DNA of 64,000 bases. Origin: Botryotinia globosa. Taxonomy: Eukaryota; Ascomycota; Leotiomycetes; Helotiales; Sclerotiniaceae. The stretch covers positions 1,612,001-1,676,000 of the forward strand of contig RCSZ01000001.1 in NCBI GenBank assembly GCA_014898425.1. The letters are read 5' to 3'. A model generated the notes under the pieces. It was not told where the DNA came from and ran no database searches. It saw only the letters and a program-made list of their open reading frames with translations. Numbering within the stretch: position 1 is the first letter of the stretch; each line of letters begins with the position of its first letter. Below are positions 33,784 through 46,092 of this stretch, piece after piece. Made by a program: the position numbers and the translations under genes.

Positions 33784-35411
33784 TCATGATTTATACACAA
33801 GACTAGAACCACAATATTTGGGTTCTTTGGCTACAAACTGGGGTAGATTTTAATCGGAGTAAGATCTCGCCGACGTAATCACCATCAACGAATGAAAGTG
33901 CACAGGATCTTCCGAGACAAGCGAGATATCCACCCCACTTTCTATATTCGTCAAGCACCATGCACCATGTAATGTATCGTCAATTGCAACAACCGTCGAG
34001 TTTATCCCCCGGAATATTACTGGTGTGGGGAGAATTGAGTAGACCTCACTTGTCAGCCATCCGAGCCATGCATGTAGCATTATTGTGATAGAAAGAATCG
34101 AGTTAAGCCCCCAGAAAACTACTGGCATAAAGAGAACTGAGGAAACCTACATCACTTGTCCCCCAACCTCGTCATATATGCAGCACCACCACAATACGCA
34201 GGATCTTCTCCAAAACCCAAATACGACAGCTTCAAACAAGCATGTAAACCAAGCACCATCCTTACATCCAAACCATCAAAATAGCCCCCTTATCAATACC
34301 TCCTGCAAGATTCGGCAAATGGTAAATTATTTGAGTTATTCAAGGTAAATCCAATCGATATACAAATAACTCTATCATATAAGACTTATTTGGAATTGTG
34401 AGGAAACACTATATACATCTCCTTATTCAACAGTTCTTTTGATTATAACACAACCAAACTTTGATATTATTCAACCCATCAAAACAAACCCCTTGTCAAC
34501 ACCTACATCCAACCCATCAAAGTACATCAAATAAGTTATCCGGAGTAAATCCAACCGGCACACAAATACCCTATCCTATAGGATTCACTTGAAACTGCGA
34601 GGAAATGCTCCACAACCCCCCCCCCCATTCAGCATCTCTTCCGACCATAATACAACCAAACATTAACATAATACAACCCATCAAAAACATCCCAATGGAT
34701 ATCCCTAGAAATGCTTGAGCTGTGCACACTTCGTATCATTTCAGACTCGAATTCCATCGAATATGTGATCAAACTCAAAAGCTCTGACAGCATTTCAAGT
34801 AAACTATATAGTCCGATTATGTGCTTTCTGCCTGCTAGTAAAATCAGGTGACTGCTCCCCAAGAGAAAACAGTCACTCCACCCCGATTACCAAGTACATG
34901 CGTTACACTAGCAACGCTCATTCTACATTCCACAACACACACATCACAGCAGAACAATACCTCTTTATATCCATCTCATATTCACATTTACGCAAATAAG
35001 AAACACCACACCCTGTACTCACACTCCACAATCAAATAAATAAATAAGTCATGTTCATCATATTATCTCCAAGAGTAAAAGTAATTACAAAAGAAAATAA
35101 TCCTCACTATCAACTGATCCATCTCCCTCACACGCTCAACCTCCAGTATTCAGATCCTCCCTCTACCTCAACTTCATTATCATTAAACATAAATAAATAA
35201 AAGCAAGTCCCCGTTCTCATTCCTGGCGAACCAGAATTCCTCTCCAGTGAGAGATTTCCAAGATTTATATTCTCAACCTTTTTATTTTGGTGAGTATACA
35301 TGCCATGTCAAATAGATCTTCTGAGCATATGCAGCCGGAATTTCTACTCCAGATTTCCCGATCCAAGATTTCTCAACCATTATAATGTCCAAGCAACCCT
35401 AAGCTCGTAGT
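33784..35411. other. Intergenic spacer with diverged tandem duplications
   Basis: Contains two imperfect tandem duplications. One has units starting near 33995 and 34100 (shared CGAGTT...CCCCC...ACTACTGG-like text). The other has units of about 220 bases, roughly 34258-34475 and 34478-34690. Differences between copies of the second pair are mainly C/T and G/A, as expected from RIP. No gene is supported. Confidence 0.5.
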
Positions 35412-36474
35412 TTAGACAGCAGAAGAGTTAACTGGAATAGTTCCCGTGTTGTTGAATGCCGGATCATTAACCGCATGGTTTGAGTTAATTGCAGTGGCAG
35501 CTGGGGTATTTTGTCCTTCACGATAACCAGCATTGTTCGTAACCGGGACATGTACACCATCATGGTGGGCTCCATCCTTATCATGGAATGTCCTTGGCTG
35601 CTCATCGTAATCCCTAATATGCAGACCCAAGTGCGCAGGATCGATATTGCGATGGCCAAACAGCAAGATAGCACCAAAGCCAATCTTGGCAAGGACATCA
35701 AGAACACCGTAGAAAGCTGCTTCCGAATCGGGTGCAATGACGTTTCCACCCTCTGAAAGACCCCAGGCGATAGGATAGAGGAACCAGAGGAACATGGTGA
35801 TGCCTCCACAAGTCCAGTATACCTTGTTCACTTCGGTGCCTAAAGCTTTGGCATGTTGAGCTCCGACGACGAGAATGTTCCACGCAATGCCAAAGAGAGC
35901 TGCCATTGCGAAGGCAAAATATCCCCATTTATAAGAAGATGCAACGAGAGCACCAACGAGACCGGTAATAATCATGATCTCGTCCAAGAAAATTGTGAAC
36001 AATATCGTTGGCCATGGAAGACCTGCAGTCAAGAGGATATCCAAGAGTAAGAGCTGAAAGTAGGGTTGTTAGCATTTGACCATATAGAAAGGCAACATCA
36101 GGCATTCTTACAGGAGTTGTGATAACCCAATCAATATATCTCACGTAGAAGATTTCCCGATATACCCCACTGACTTTGGGATCGCTACGTTGGAATTCCT
36201 GAATGATGGAAGCGTAGCCCAAATTTGATGCCATGGTAAAGTACGCAATCGAGGCTGTCATAGTAATGGCCGCAGTAATGTAATGGAAAACACGCTTGCT
36301 TCTTGGGACTCGGAAGCTCATAGCCATGAAGATTATAGTTGCAAAGGCCATTGCGGCAGTAATGGCCCAATACACATCACTTCCACGGGTTGTGATGTTG
36401 ATATCGGAATTTGCTGGGTAGTGAAAAACATCTGGATTTGCGTGCAAAGCACCATTGGCTCGTTTTTCAATCAT
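35412..36474 (-). CDS. Fungal rhodopsin, light-driven proton pump type (CarO/BOP1-like opsin)
   Basis: Two exons, 36474-36112 and 36053-35412 (intron 36054-36111), encode 334 residues; the first in-frame ATG is 36474. Seven hydrophobic helices match microbial rhodopsins. RYIDWVITTP carries the proton acceptor Asp115 (bacteriorhodopsin Asp85), LLLLDILL carries the donor Asp126 (Asp96), and DVLAKIGFG carries the retinal-binding Lys244. With both carboxylates present it should pump protons outward at the plasma membrane under light, as shown for related CarO-type opsins, rather than act as a NOP-1-type sensor. The polar tail is rich in Asn, His and Asp. It belongs to the adjacent carotenoid genes, which make its chromophore. 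Confidence 0.96.
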
Positions 36475-37796
36475 GTTGATCGAATGTATGGATATCAATA
36501 AGGAATGATTTCAATAACAAGCAATATGAAGAGAAGTATATATGAGAATCAAGGACAGAACTTAGTGCAATTGAAGAATGGAAGTATACCTATATATGTA
36601 CAAGTCGCGAAATGGATGAAGCGGCTAATAAAAAACTTCAAGACTCAGCGAACTGTCAAATCTTCGATCATACTATGATCAGCGACATCGACATCATCAA
36701 ACTGCCGATACTGCCATCGATATTGGATCGGGAGTTCAAAATCTAGATGACAAGATGCGAGCAAAAAAACAAGAATCGGCACATAAAAGCTTGATCAGGA
36801 TTCAAGAAAGCTTTGCCATATAGCTCTACTACATATTTCCCACACGAAAACGAGAGGAGAACAAAGAATTTGTCGTCAACCATGCATACTTAATTGCACA
36901 TACTTTGGGCAAAGAGATTTCTAGTGGCTAGAACTACAGCCTCTTGAGGAAATGATAGCAGCAAATGTGTCATCAATTATGAATTGATTCGACGACTTGA
37001 AAATGCAACAACGATGACAAGATGAGGGAAATCTTCCCAGGGGTCCGAGTACCATTCGAATGTCTACTGGGTACAGTGGGGGTAGATAGCAAATGAGTGA
37101 TGTTCTCGGTTGACAGTCGGGATTGGATTAGGATAGAGGTGTCATAGACTTTGACGGAACAAGTGCACAGACATCGATACTCAATCCCATCATGGAAAAA
37201 TCATAAATCTCAATGGTTTTCCTTCCCGCAAAAATAGATACTGACACTAAAATCAAAGCTTGTTTTTGATCTGTGACTGAAACGTTCTAGATCTATGAAA
37301 ACATCGAAGAGCATGCATGCCCATTGCCCACCAGCCCACCTAGGTATATCTTTCTACAAATGGTTCAATCCCTGCAAGATCGTAGTGCGATGCTCATAGT
37401 TCGAAAGTAAAAAAAGAAGTCATCTCAACAAATAGAAATCGCTCCCGTCTCTTCCGAGGCTTCGCAAATAAAAAGTCTGTACACCACATGAACGAATTGA
37501 TCATTTGACGTCAGAATTTCAAATACTGAGAGCAATGATAACCCGAATGGCAGTTTAGTGTGCTGATTCGCATTCGAACTTATGACGAGATGACACAACG
37601 ACCTATAGACAAAGTAACCCAATCTGGATCCGGAATGGGTCCGACAGATACCGACACTAGTCTTCGCGGTCCGCTACAGGGTAGAAACTACCCAAGTCAT
37701 AATCTTATCTTGACGTATTACTGATTAAATCAATTTTGATCATCTTGAAAATGGATCCGACAACAAAAAGATGGATATCTGAAATTGTGATGGCAA
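36475..37796. other. Opsin upstream spacer
   Basis: 1.3 kb upstream of the opsin and downstream of phytoene desaturase. No gene or repeat is seen. It probably holds the opsin promoter; no light-response element can be named with confidence. Confidence 0.5.
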
Positions 37797-39716
37797 TTAT
37801 AACGCTTTCTCGCTTCCCCATGTTCTCTTCATCTCTCCATCCCACGAAACTCTCAAGTTACCATTAATGTACCCCGTCGTGAAGATCAGCACCATCAACA
37901 CCAATATGAAGATCCCAAAATTACTTGAAACCGTTCCTTGTCTAGCAATTCTATCCAGGCTTCTGGTCCCTTTCCCTTGCACAACCCCCTCATCGGAAAC
38001 CATGCTGCTTTGATCTTTCCATGGACACTCCATCCTCAAGTCGTTCAAGATTTGTGTACTTGTAATCTTTGCCCCACCCAGAACTATAGGTACACCGGTT
38101 CCTGGATGCGTTGATGCACCTACAAAATATACACCCTTAATCTCGGGGTGTTTAGTTTTGGGGCGAAATGCGAGGACATTAAAGAAAGAATGAGAAAGCC
38201 CAAGGATCGATCCTTTGTCCAGATTAAATCGCGATTCCCATGATGTGGGCGTGTTCAGTTCTTCATGAACAATCAATGACTCAATCGGCTCGCATTTCGT
38301 CCGTGATTCTATCGTTTGTAGTATTCTTCGGCGAGTAGACTTTACGATAGACTCCCAGTCTTGTTCTTTTGGGACACCAGTACCAGATGTGGCAGAGCCA
38401 TCGCCTTGAGGACGATTGGACGTGGCCGAGTTGAGAAGGTGGCCAACGGGAACGAGCACTACAATGGAATCTTTACCTGTCGGGGCGGCAGTTGGATCAA
38501 TTCTCGAGGGTACGTTCACATAGAACGAAGGCTCGTCGGGAATGGACTGCCTATCAAAGATAGAGTCGAATGATTCGCGATATTCATCTGCGAGAAATAT
38601 ATTGTGGGTGTCAAGTTGTGGAACTTGCTTGGAGAGAGCCCAGTAGAAAGAAATGGAGCTACAAGAGCCCGTTCGTTTTTGTAAAGATTTGGCGTAGGAC
38701 GTGGATTTGGAGGTCGGGAATAGATTATTGTAGGCATAGACGAGGTCAGCATTAATAACAACGAGATCTGCATTAAGCTTTTTGCCGGAAGTTAATAGAA
38801 CTCCTGTTGTAGTTTTTCCATCATGGGACGTTAATACCGAGTCAACTGGTGAATTGAGTTGTATATCGACACCTAGTCTCTCGCATATGCGGACGAGAGC
38901 CTCCACGACAGCATGAAACCCACCTACCGGGTACCAGATGCCTTCAGCAAGTTCCGTATATTGAAGAAGGGAATATGTGCCAGGAGCATCGAATGGAGAC
39001 ATTCCCATATACATACTCCCGAAAGTAAACACTCGTCGTAGCCTCTCTGTCCAAAAGTACTTTGAAGCTCGAGAATATATACTCTCGAAAGGATGAAGAG
39101 CAAAGACGTTGAGAAGAAAGCTAGGTCGTAGCATGTTGAATATCGATGTAAAGTTCTTGTGTAAAACCTCCCGCACACTCAATTCATAATGTCGATGAGC
39201 TTCTCCAAGCCATTGCAGATATCTTTCAAATCCATCCTTGCCTTCCCATTTCTCAATCTCTCGCTTCATTACACTCGCATCCGTACTCAGTTCAAACTTC
39301 TCTCCATCCCCAAACCACATATTGTAATTAGGCTCGCATTTTAGTAGTTCTACCCCTTCGTCCTCGAGTGAAGTGTCGAGATCATGGAATGTTTCTTTGA
39401 ACATCTTTGGTAGAAGTAAAAGGGAAGGCCCTTGATCGAATCGATATCCATCATGATGAATTAAACTGCATCGACCGCCCGTAAAGTTGTTTTTTTCGAG
39501 TACTGTGACAGAGAAGCCTGCTTTTGCCAATCGTGCTGCCGTTGCAATGCCACCGACTCCGGCACCTGTTGTACAAAAGCATTATTAGTTCACGAACTAC
39601 CTACCTAAGTTTGAGATAACGTGCATGGGAAGAGGGGAGGGGGGGGAACGCAGAGGTATATTGGAGTAGAACTCACCAACTACAATGGCAGTCTTCTTCG
39701 GTTCTGCGATCGCCAT
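37797..39716 (-). CDS. Phytoene desaturase (CarB/AL-1 type)
   Basis: Exons 39716-39677 and 39565-37797 (111-base intron 39566-39676, phase 1) encode 602 residues, matching fungal phytoene desaturases. The first exon holds only 13 codons and runs into the dinucleotide-binding motif GAGVGG (residues 14-19). NFTGGRCSLIHHDGYRFDQGPS and a C-terminal GVYFVGASTHPGTGVPIVLGG stretch are the CrtI-family signatures at both ends of the FAD fold. A hydrophobic segment near the C-terminus (FGIFILVLMVLIFTTGY) would anchor it to membrane. It introduces four or five double bonds into phytoene, giving lycopene or 3,4-didehydrolycopene. It lies between the opsin and the synthase/cyclase gene on the same strand. 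Confidence 0.96.
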
Positions 39717-40201
39717 TACAATTTTCTGGTAACAGAATTGAAATATATTTATGGTACGAAGACCAGTATAACACGAGATTATTCACATGTTGAATGGATA
39801 GGTAATCACGACCTATCCAGGAAGTATTTACCTAGTACCTGGAATGGGTCGATAAGAGATAATGCTTGGTTTTACTTCGTACATTCCGATACCTACCTAG
39901 GTAGTGCAAGATCGAAGTGTCATCCAGTTTTTGACTGTGCATCGTCAATTGCCCTATCTCCATTCGAAATGGTCCGAGCTCAAACTCCTCGAATACAGGT
40001 GCCAAGCCAAATCATTCAATATGTAAGTACCTACCTAGTAATAGACATTTGTAGTATGGAACGAAACATCTATTTGATATATTGCATAACAAAACTACAG
40101 CACATAAAAAAACACAAAGTAGGTATATTGATATTGCTGAAAATGCCACGCCCGTGTATCCGGAGTACAATTATATAATATTAATGGTATCTCGAAACTT
40201 A
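39717..40201. other. Spacer between synthase/cyclase and desaturase genes
   Basis: About 485 bases upstream of the desaturase. It contains the palindrome CTACCTAGGTAG at 39893-39904 and further CTACCTAG half-sites. No gene is seen. Confidence 0.5.
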
Positions 40202-42159
40202 TCAACCTTGCCTCAATGCCTTCCAAGCAACTCCTATACGCCTCAGTTTCGGTACTGTTGCCCGACCTTTATTAGTCACTACGTACCCATTTTCTTTCAG
40301 GATTCTTCCTATCTCAACATAGCTTTCAACAGCAACTCTCATTGACATTCTAGCATCTTCTGGGATTTGTTCGATAGCCGGACAAGCCTCCTGGTAGATG
40401 GCAAACCCCTTTTTCAACAATCTTCCTCTAAGTTTGTCAATGATTGGCCCGCTAGGATTGTCTACAATGTCCCGAGGTTTTAACCCTTCTTCCCCAAGCC
40501 AGGAAGTTGGAAGGTAGACTCTTCCAATTTCAGCATCCGTTGCTACATCTCTACAAATGTTGATATACTGTAGAGCTATTCCCATGCGGACCCCAGCATG
40601 AATTAGCTCGTCACGTCTGTGTGATAAGACAACAGCAGAAGTATGATAGAAAACTAGTTCCAAGCACATCTCAGCTACTGTCCCAGCAACTCGTCTGCTA
40701 TACATCGTAAGATTATGCTCATCTCTGATAGGAAATTCACCAGTTTTTCGGAAACAATTTGCTTGATGAAATTCTAAATCCGTCTTGAATCCTTCCAGTA
40801 ACTCGTACAAAGGCTTGGAAGATAGAATGTTAGTTGGTAGAAGGCGAAGTGTCCGATATAAAGATGGTGGAAAGCTATCTTGAATGTATTTATCGATATC
40901 AGAACGGCATGAAGCAGCCACATTGGCCGTTTCTTTTGATGCATACACTAGGTCAAGGTAGTGAGTAAGTTTCGCGATCCATTCCCGAGCCTCAGAATCA
41001 GTATTGTTTGCATCATCAACAAGATCATCAGCAACTCTACAAAAAGAGTATCTAATCCAAATTAGCAAAAATTCAAAGCAAAAGTCAATGCAGTACTGTG
41101 AGGGAGCAACACATACAACAGAATCAAGTCAATTCGAAGGCGGCCGTGAAAGACGGAGCTTGCCATATAAAAACTTCTGCTCTTTTGTCTCAATAGTTCC
41201 GCAGCCTCTTGAATACCTGCAATTCGAAGGTTATCGTACTTGCATGTGTTTGTCAAAAGTGCATACACCAGCATTTTGGGGGAAGGACATTCGGGAACAG
41301 TCGGAAACAAGGTAGGAAACGTAAACAAAATAGCCAATGCATGATCGAAAGCGACAAGACCAAAGACAATAAGTATGTTGGTTGCAAGAAAAAACACAGC
41401 TTCTTCTATGTCAAGTCCATCCCACAAGTGCAAACCTAGTTTTGTCCCTGTTTCGATGCTCCACGTGCCTCTTCTCAATGCCAATGTATCAACTATCCAT
41501 AAATATAGAGTAGATAGAGTAATTGGCAATAGAGTAGTTGTGTAAGGAAGTCTTATCAAGAATGCGTGAGATAGACTCCATAGCAGTAAGGCAAATGGTC
41601 CTGCCCAAGCCAGAATCAATCCTAAATACGTTCCCGTGGCATTTTGCACAATGAGGAAGCCTCCTGTCAAGATCAGAGATCCAATGATGAGTTGGCCCAA
41701 ATTTCGCGCCGATTTCAAAGAAATCGGCAAAGCCGGCGGGTCCCAAGGTTTCCGTTTCTTTTCACCCGGACGTTCCCAGCCCCCAAGATAGGTCGAATGA
41801 AAGATTGGTTTGCTCAAGAGCAAATAAAGAAGACTAGTATTGTATGTCTGTATCACAAAGAAGAATAGTTCTTCGGCGGGGATCAAAAATAGTTTGGGAC
41901 CAATGATCACATTAGGTGGATATGTCCATATTTTCCGCTTTATGAGATATGAATCCCAAGGAATGGTTGAAACGACGGCAATGGCTATGAGGAATAGAAT
42001 CTTATAGATATCTACACGCTGAAAGAAAGGTCGATAAACGAATGTCAAGACGATGGCTGGCGGGATATTATATTTGAGGTGGCTTGATCACGGTCAGTTT
42101 CCCGTTCGAGATATAGGGGTTATTAATGTACTAACACTAAGGCATATTCGAAGCCCATT
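40202..42159 (-). CDS. Bifunctional lycopene cyclase/phytoene synthase (CarRA/AL-2 type)
   Basis: Three exons, 42159-42137, 42082-41117 and 41051-40202 (introns 42083-42136 and 41052-41116), encode 612 residues. The tiny first exon supplies MGFEYAL, which joins smoothly to the conserved HLKYNIPPA start of fungal CarRA proteins; without it the frame lacks a proper N-terminus. The N-terminal half is a multi-helix membrane lycopene cyclase (TIPWDSYLIK, PAEELFFFVIQTY). The C-terminal half is a squalene/phytoene synthase with both Asp-rich motifs: DDLVD (331-335) and DVATD (491-495, in ICRDVATDAEIGRVYLP). It condenses two geranylgeranyl diphosphates into phytoene and later closes lycopene ends to give gamma- or beta-carotene. 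It is divergent from the carotenoid oxygenase gene. Confidence 0.96.
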
Positions 42160-43410
42160 TTGGCGCGGGGAAAAGTTAAAATTGATGGTGCCCGGATCTG
42201 CAGAATGTAGACATCTCTATACAAAACCCAAGACTAGAGACTTTATCTAGACTCTAGAGATAGAAAGCAGATGAAGTGGTGCGGGGAGACTAAGAGGTAA
42301 GTACTCCGATATGGGACGAGAAGAAATTTCTCACTAGATTGGGATTGAATGAAGAAAAGTTGGAACGGAAGTGGCGTCCCAGTAAAGCAGGTAAAGCGAT
42401 ACCTAGATAGGTAGGTAGATGGTAGAAACCTAGGTTTGAGGCTTGGGCATTTTTGTTTATAGGATGTATGTATGTATATATGTATATATCCATGTATCCA
42501 TGGTATTTACGGTTACGGGAAGTGGCTCATGATGGTTCAATATCTACCTAGTAGGTACCCAGATACCTACCAAAGAAGTAGTATCGCGGTACGTTCCGGG
42601 GGTTTGCTACTATATACTATACTATACTACCTACTCTGAACAAAGTAGATTAATAATAACATCAGTATTATTATTATTACCTCGGTAGTCTTATACAGGA
42701 AAGAATCATGTCGTCATTACTTTTTGTATCCATGTAAGTCACGTGTATTATGTAACCTCCGATTGATTGTGCACTTCTTCATGGGAAACCAACAATTCCC
42801 ATCCTTTCTTCCCGACTCCCGACTCCCGAAGCATGTGAGACCTTAGTCAGCGAATAAATCCCGATCCCGATTCCCGAGTAATAGAGAAAGTATCAAGCAA
42901 CAGGTTGTCGTCATACCTAGGCAGCATGCATGATGTAATATGTATGGATGTTCCTTCTCCTCTAGCACTCGACGCTGTTCCTTGGTAGTGAGTGTCCTTG
43001 ATTCCCTGCTAGGTATGTCCCGCTCCATTCTATTCTACTCTATAATTTCTACTCTTTTCATTTGTCAAGGGGCGAGGGGACATCAAGACCAAGGAACAAT
43101 GCTTTTCATACCTTCCAATATTGCTCCTCGCTCTGAAGCTCCTAAATACTTTCCCTCGAGAAGGCAAGGACCCAAAAGAACTTCCATGAGAGTCGGCTAC
43201 GTAGGTACTTTCCAAATCTACACTCATCGCCAATTCAATACAATACCACACCTGTCTTGGGAACTTATTCACAAATTCCACCTTGTCTACGCATTACCTC
43301 TCTAGATCATACCCATGCCAATTAATCATCGCCGGTAACAAATCCCTTCTTTATCCACATGTTCATGTTAAGGAAATCTCAATTGCAGCATTTCCTTGAC
43401 TCTTCTGTTC
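42160..43410. promoter_or_regulatory. Divergent spacer between synthase/cyclase and carotenoid oxygenase genes
   Basis: 1.25 kb that must hold both promoters. It has several CCTACCTAG/AGGTAGGT motifs (about 42405-42420 and 42545-42570), a (TATG)n-like tract at 42466-42486 and an ACTCCCGACTCCCGA repeat at 42816-42830. Joint light control is likely from knowledge of such clusters, but no site is proven here. Confidence 0.4.
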
Positions 43411-45360
43411 ATGACGTTCGTCAATGAGAAAAAGAACGCCGTTAGGAAACAACATCCATATCTCCATGGAAACTTTGCACCTATACATCGCACACAGCCT
43501 TTGACACCTTGTATCTATACTGGCGTTATACCAAAGGAACTGGCAGGCGGGGAATATGTACGCAATGGAGGAAACCCAGTGACAAATGAAGATTTGGGCA
43601 GGGATGCACATTGGTTCGATGGTGATGGAATGCTCAGTGGTGTAGCATTTCGAAGAGCGGAAGATGGTAGTGCACATCCGTATTTCGTCAATCAATATAT
43701 CTTTACCGATACATACCTCTCGAGCATCTCAACGCCATCTCTCCGTTTACCTATTCTTCCGAGCATAGCGACGCTCGTCAACCCCGCCTCCACTCTTCTC
43801 ACGATCATTCTGAGAATATTCCGAACTATTCTTCTTGTCATCCTCTCCAACCTACCTGGATCTGCAAAGGCAATCAAAAAGATCAGCGTAGCAAACACCA
43901 GTGTGCTATACCATGATGGTAGAGCCTTAGCAACATGCGAGAGTGGGCCGCCGATGCGTATTTCCTTACCAGGCTTAGAAACTGTCGGCTGGTACGATGG
44001 TACTCGAGCAGAAGGAGAGCCGATCACAGACACAAAATCTGGCGAAGTCTTTGGTGGAAGTGGACTCATTGGTTTCATGAAGGAATGGACAACAGCACAT
44101 CCTAGAATCGATCCTATCACGAACGAACTTATACTTTTTCATTCTACATTTATTATACCTTTTGTACATTATTCTATTATACCCAGTACACATCATAATA
44201 ATTCTGCCAATAAGCTCCCACGACTCGTCAACGCAACTGTTCCTGGAGTTAAATCCGCAAAGATGATGCATGATTTTGGTGTCTCCCTTAGTCATACTAT
44301 AATCATGGATCTCCCTCTTTCACTCGATCCCATGAATCTTGCCCGTAACGAACCTGTGGTCTCATATGACCCATCCGGGATTTCCAGGTTTGGTGTTTTC
44401 CCAAGATGGAAACCTGAACATATTCGATGGTTTGAAACGAATGCCTGCTGCATCTTTCATACTGCTAATAGCTGGGACGAAACTATCATCAATACATCTA
44501 CCCAAATCGAGGAAACAATATCAGTTAATATGCTAGCCTGCCGGTTGACAAGTGCTTCACTAGTCTTTAGCGCAGGTGATGTTGCAGCTCCTATTCCAAA
44601 AGACAACCCGATGACTGCCCCAATCGAAGAAGAACAATGTCGATTATACTATTATCGATTCCCACTCACCGATTCGGAGAATAGTACAAGCCATCAATTT
44701 GCTCTCTCGTCGATACCGTTCGAATTTCCTTCAATACGCGAATCTTTATCCATGACTGAAGCTCAGTATGTTTACGGCTGCTCAGTATCAGATGGTACAT
44801 TTGGAGCGGCTCTTGGCCGTGCTGTCAAAATTGATTCACTCGTCAAAGTAGATGTCCTTGCGTTAATCGCTCGTGGAAAAGAGACGAATCAAACCCCCAT
44901 CACAGGCTGTGTTGATATACGAACGGTCACTGAAATTCTTGCTTCGAACGATGCAAATGATCCCATTAAAATCTTTAAATTGCCACACGGCTTCTACGCC
45001 CAAGAGTCAAGGTTTGTACCACGAGAAAATGGCAAGACAGAAGATGACGGCTGGTTACTTTCCTATGTCTTCGATGAAGCTCAACTCGATGAGCATAATG
45101 TTGCAGGCCCTCGAGCAAAAAGTGAACTTTGGGTCATCGATGCGAGGGATATGAAAACTGTTGTATGTAAAATACACCTTCCACAGCGAGTTCCGTATGG
45201 ATTACATGGAGCTTGGTTCAGTGAGAAGGAAATTGAGAATCAACGACCCATAGAAACCATTCGACATCTTCCCTTGAAGAAGAAGAATGTTAGTCATGAG
45301 AGCATATGGATGCATTCATGGATGTTGATGCGGATGTGGCTCTTGGAGAAGATTGGATGA
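43411..45360 (+). CDS. Carotenoid cleavage dioxygenase (CarX-like, retinal forming)
   Basis: An intronless frame of 649 residues from ATG 43411. It carries the family's four iron-binding histidines: His230 (TTAHPRID), His287 (MMHDFGVS), His350 (CIFHTANSWDE) and His599 (GLHGAW). GGEYVRNGGNPV and DAHWFDGDGMLSGV are the expected N-terminal signatures. A hydrophobic patch at about 110-150 would dip into membrane to reach the carotenoid. In fungi, enzymes of this size cleave beta-carotene to retinal (CarX) or torulene to apo-carotenoids (CarT). The linkage to an opsin and the synthase/cyclase gene favours the retinal-forming type, as in the Fusarium car cluster. It is transcribed away from the synthase gene. 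Confidence 0.93.
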   Translation: MTFVNEKKNAVRKQHPYLHGNFAPIHRTQPLTPCIYTGVIPKELAGGEYVRNGGNPVTNEDLGRDAHWFDGDGMLSGVAFRRAEDGSAHPYFVNQYIFTDTYLSSISTPSLRLPILPSIATLVNPASTLLTIILRIFRTILLVILSNLPGSAKAIKKISVANTSVLYHDGRALATCESGPPMRISLPGLETVGWYDGTRAEGEPITDTKSGEVFGGSGLIGFMKEWTTAHPRIDPITNELILFHSTFIIPFVHYSIIPSTHHNNSANKLPRLVNATVPGVKSAKMMHDFGVSLSHTIIMDLPLSLDPMNLARNEPVVSYDPSGISRFGVFPRWKPEHIRWFETNACCIFHTANSWDETIINTSTQIEETISVNMLACRLTSASLVFSAGDVAAPIPKDNPMTAPIEEEQCRLYYYRFPLTDSENSTSHQFALSSIPFEFPSIRESLSMTEAQYVYGCSVSDGTFGAALGRAVKIDSLVKVDVLALIARGKETNQTPITGCVDIRTVTEILASNDANDPIKIFKLPHGFYAQESRFVPRENGKTEDDGWLLSYVFDEAQLDEHNVAGPRAKSELWVIDARDMKTVVCKIHLPQRVPYGLHGAWFSEKEIENQRPIETIRHLPLKKKNVSHESIWMHSWMLMRMWLLEKIG

Positions 45361-45997
45361 TGATTATGATGGTTCATGATGAAGTTATTCTGTATTAATG
45401 CTGTATATACCCTTGAATGTCGATCTTGAATGGCGTATAATTGATGATTCTTTGTTGCATCAAAATCAGTCCAGATGTTCTTTCGGATGAAAGTAAACAA
45501 TAGTGTTCAAATCACAATATGTCCATCGTATTCGTCCAACACAATTCTCTGTGCAGACTCCGATGCTTCATCTCATTAACTTATAAATCTGGATGCATCG
45601 ATACTTTACATGAAACGTGATGTTTCCGTAGTGGATCCTCGGATATTTATGCTGCTCTTAAATGTCCGAAAAAATATGATGAAAATGTGGGATGAAAATT
45701 GTGGTGAGATTGAGAGGGAGGTGGAAAAGCGGCAGGGGAGTGTTTCGGGGAGAATATCACTACAGTGGATGGTTTTTGTCTTTTTTTCTTTTCTTTTTTT
45801 TGTATGTAGGTGGATGGGAATTTGGGTGAGGGAGGAGGAACTTGGAACTTGGAAGGTAGGTAGGTAGGTAGGTAGGGAAGGGAAGGGGAGGGAGGGAAGG
45901 GAAGGGGAGGGGAGGCAAGCGGGGATTTGTTTTAGGTTAGAATGGCTTCCGGATGTGTTTGATTGAGTAACTCGAGTTGGATGGTTGCATGGTGTGA

Positions 45998-46092
45998 GAA
46001 GTGTGGAAGTGTGGAAGTGTGGAAGTGTGGAAGTGTGGAAGTGTGGAAGTGTGGAAGTGTGGAAGTGTGGAAGTGTGGAAGTGTGGAAGTGT
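45998..46092. repeat. 9-bp minisatellite (GTGTGGAAG)n
   Basis: About ten tandem copies of a 9-base unit GTGTGGAAG with almost no divergence, directly followed by an AGGTCT hexamer repeat. A related 9-mer array lies at 54665-54741. It is open in frame as VWKCGSVE repeats by chance. Confidence 0.9.
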
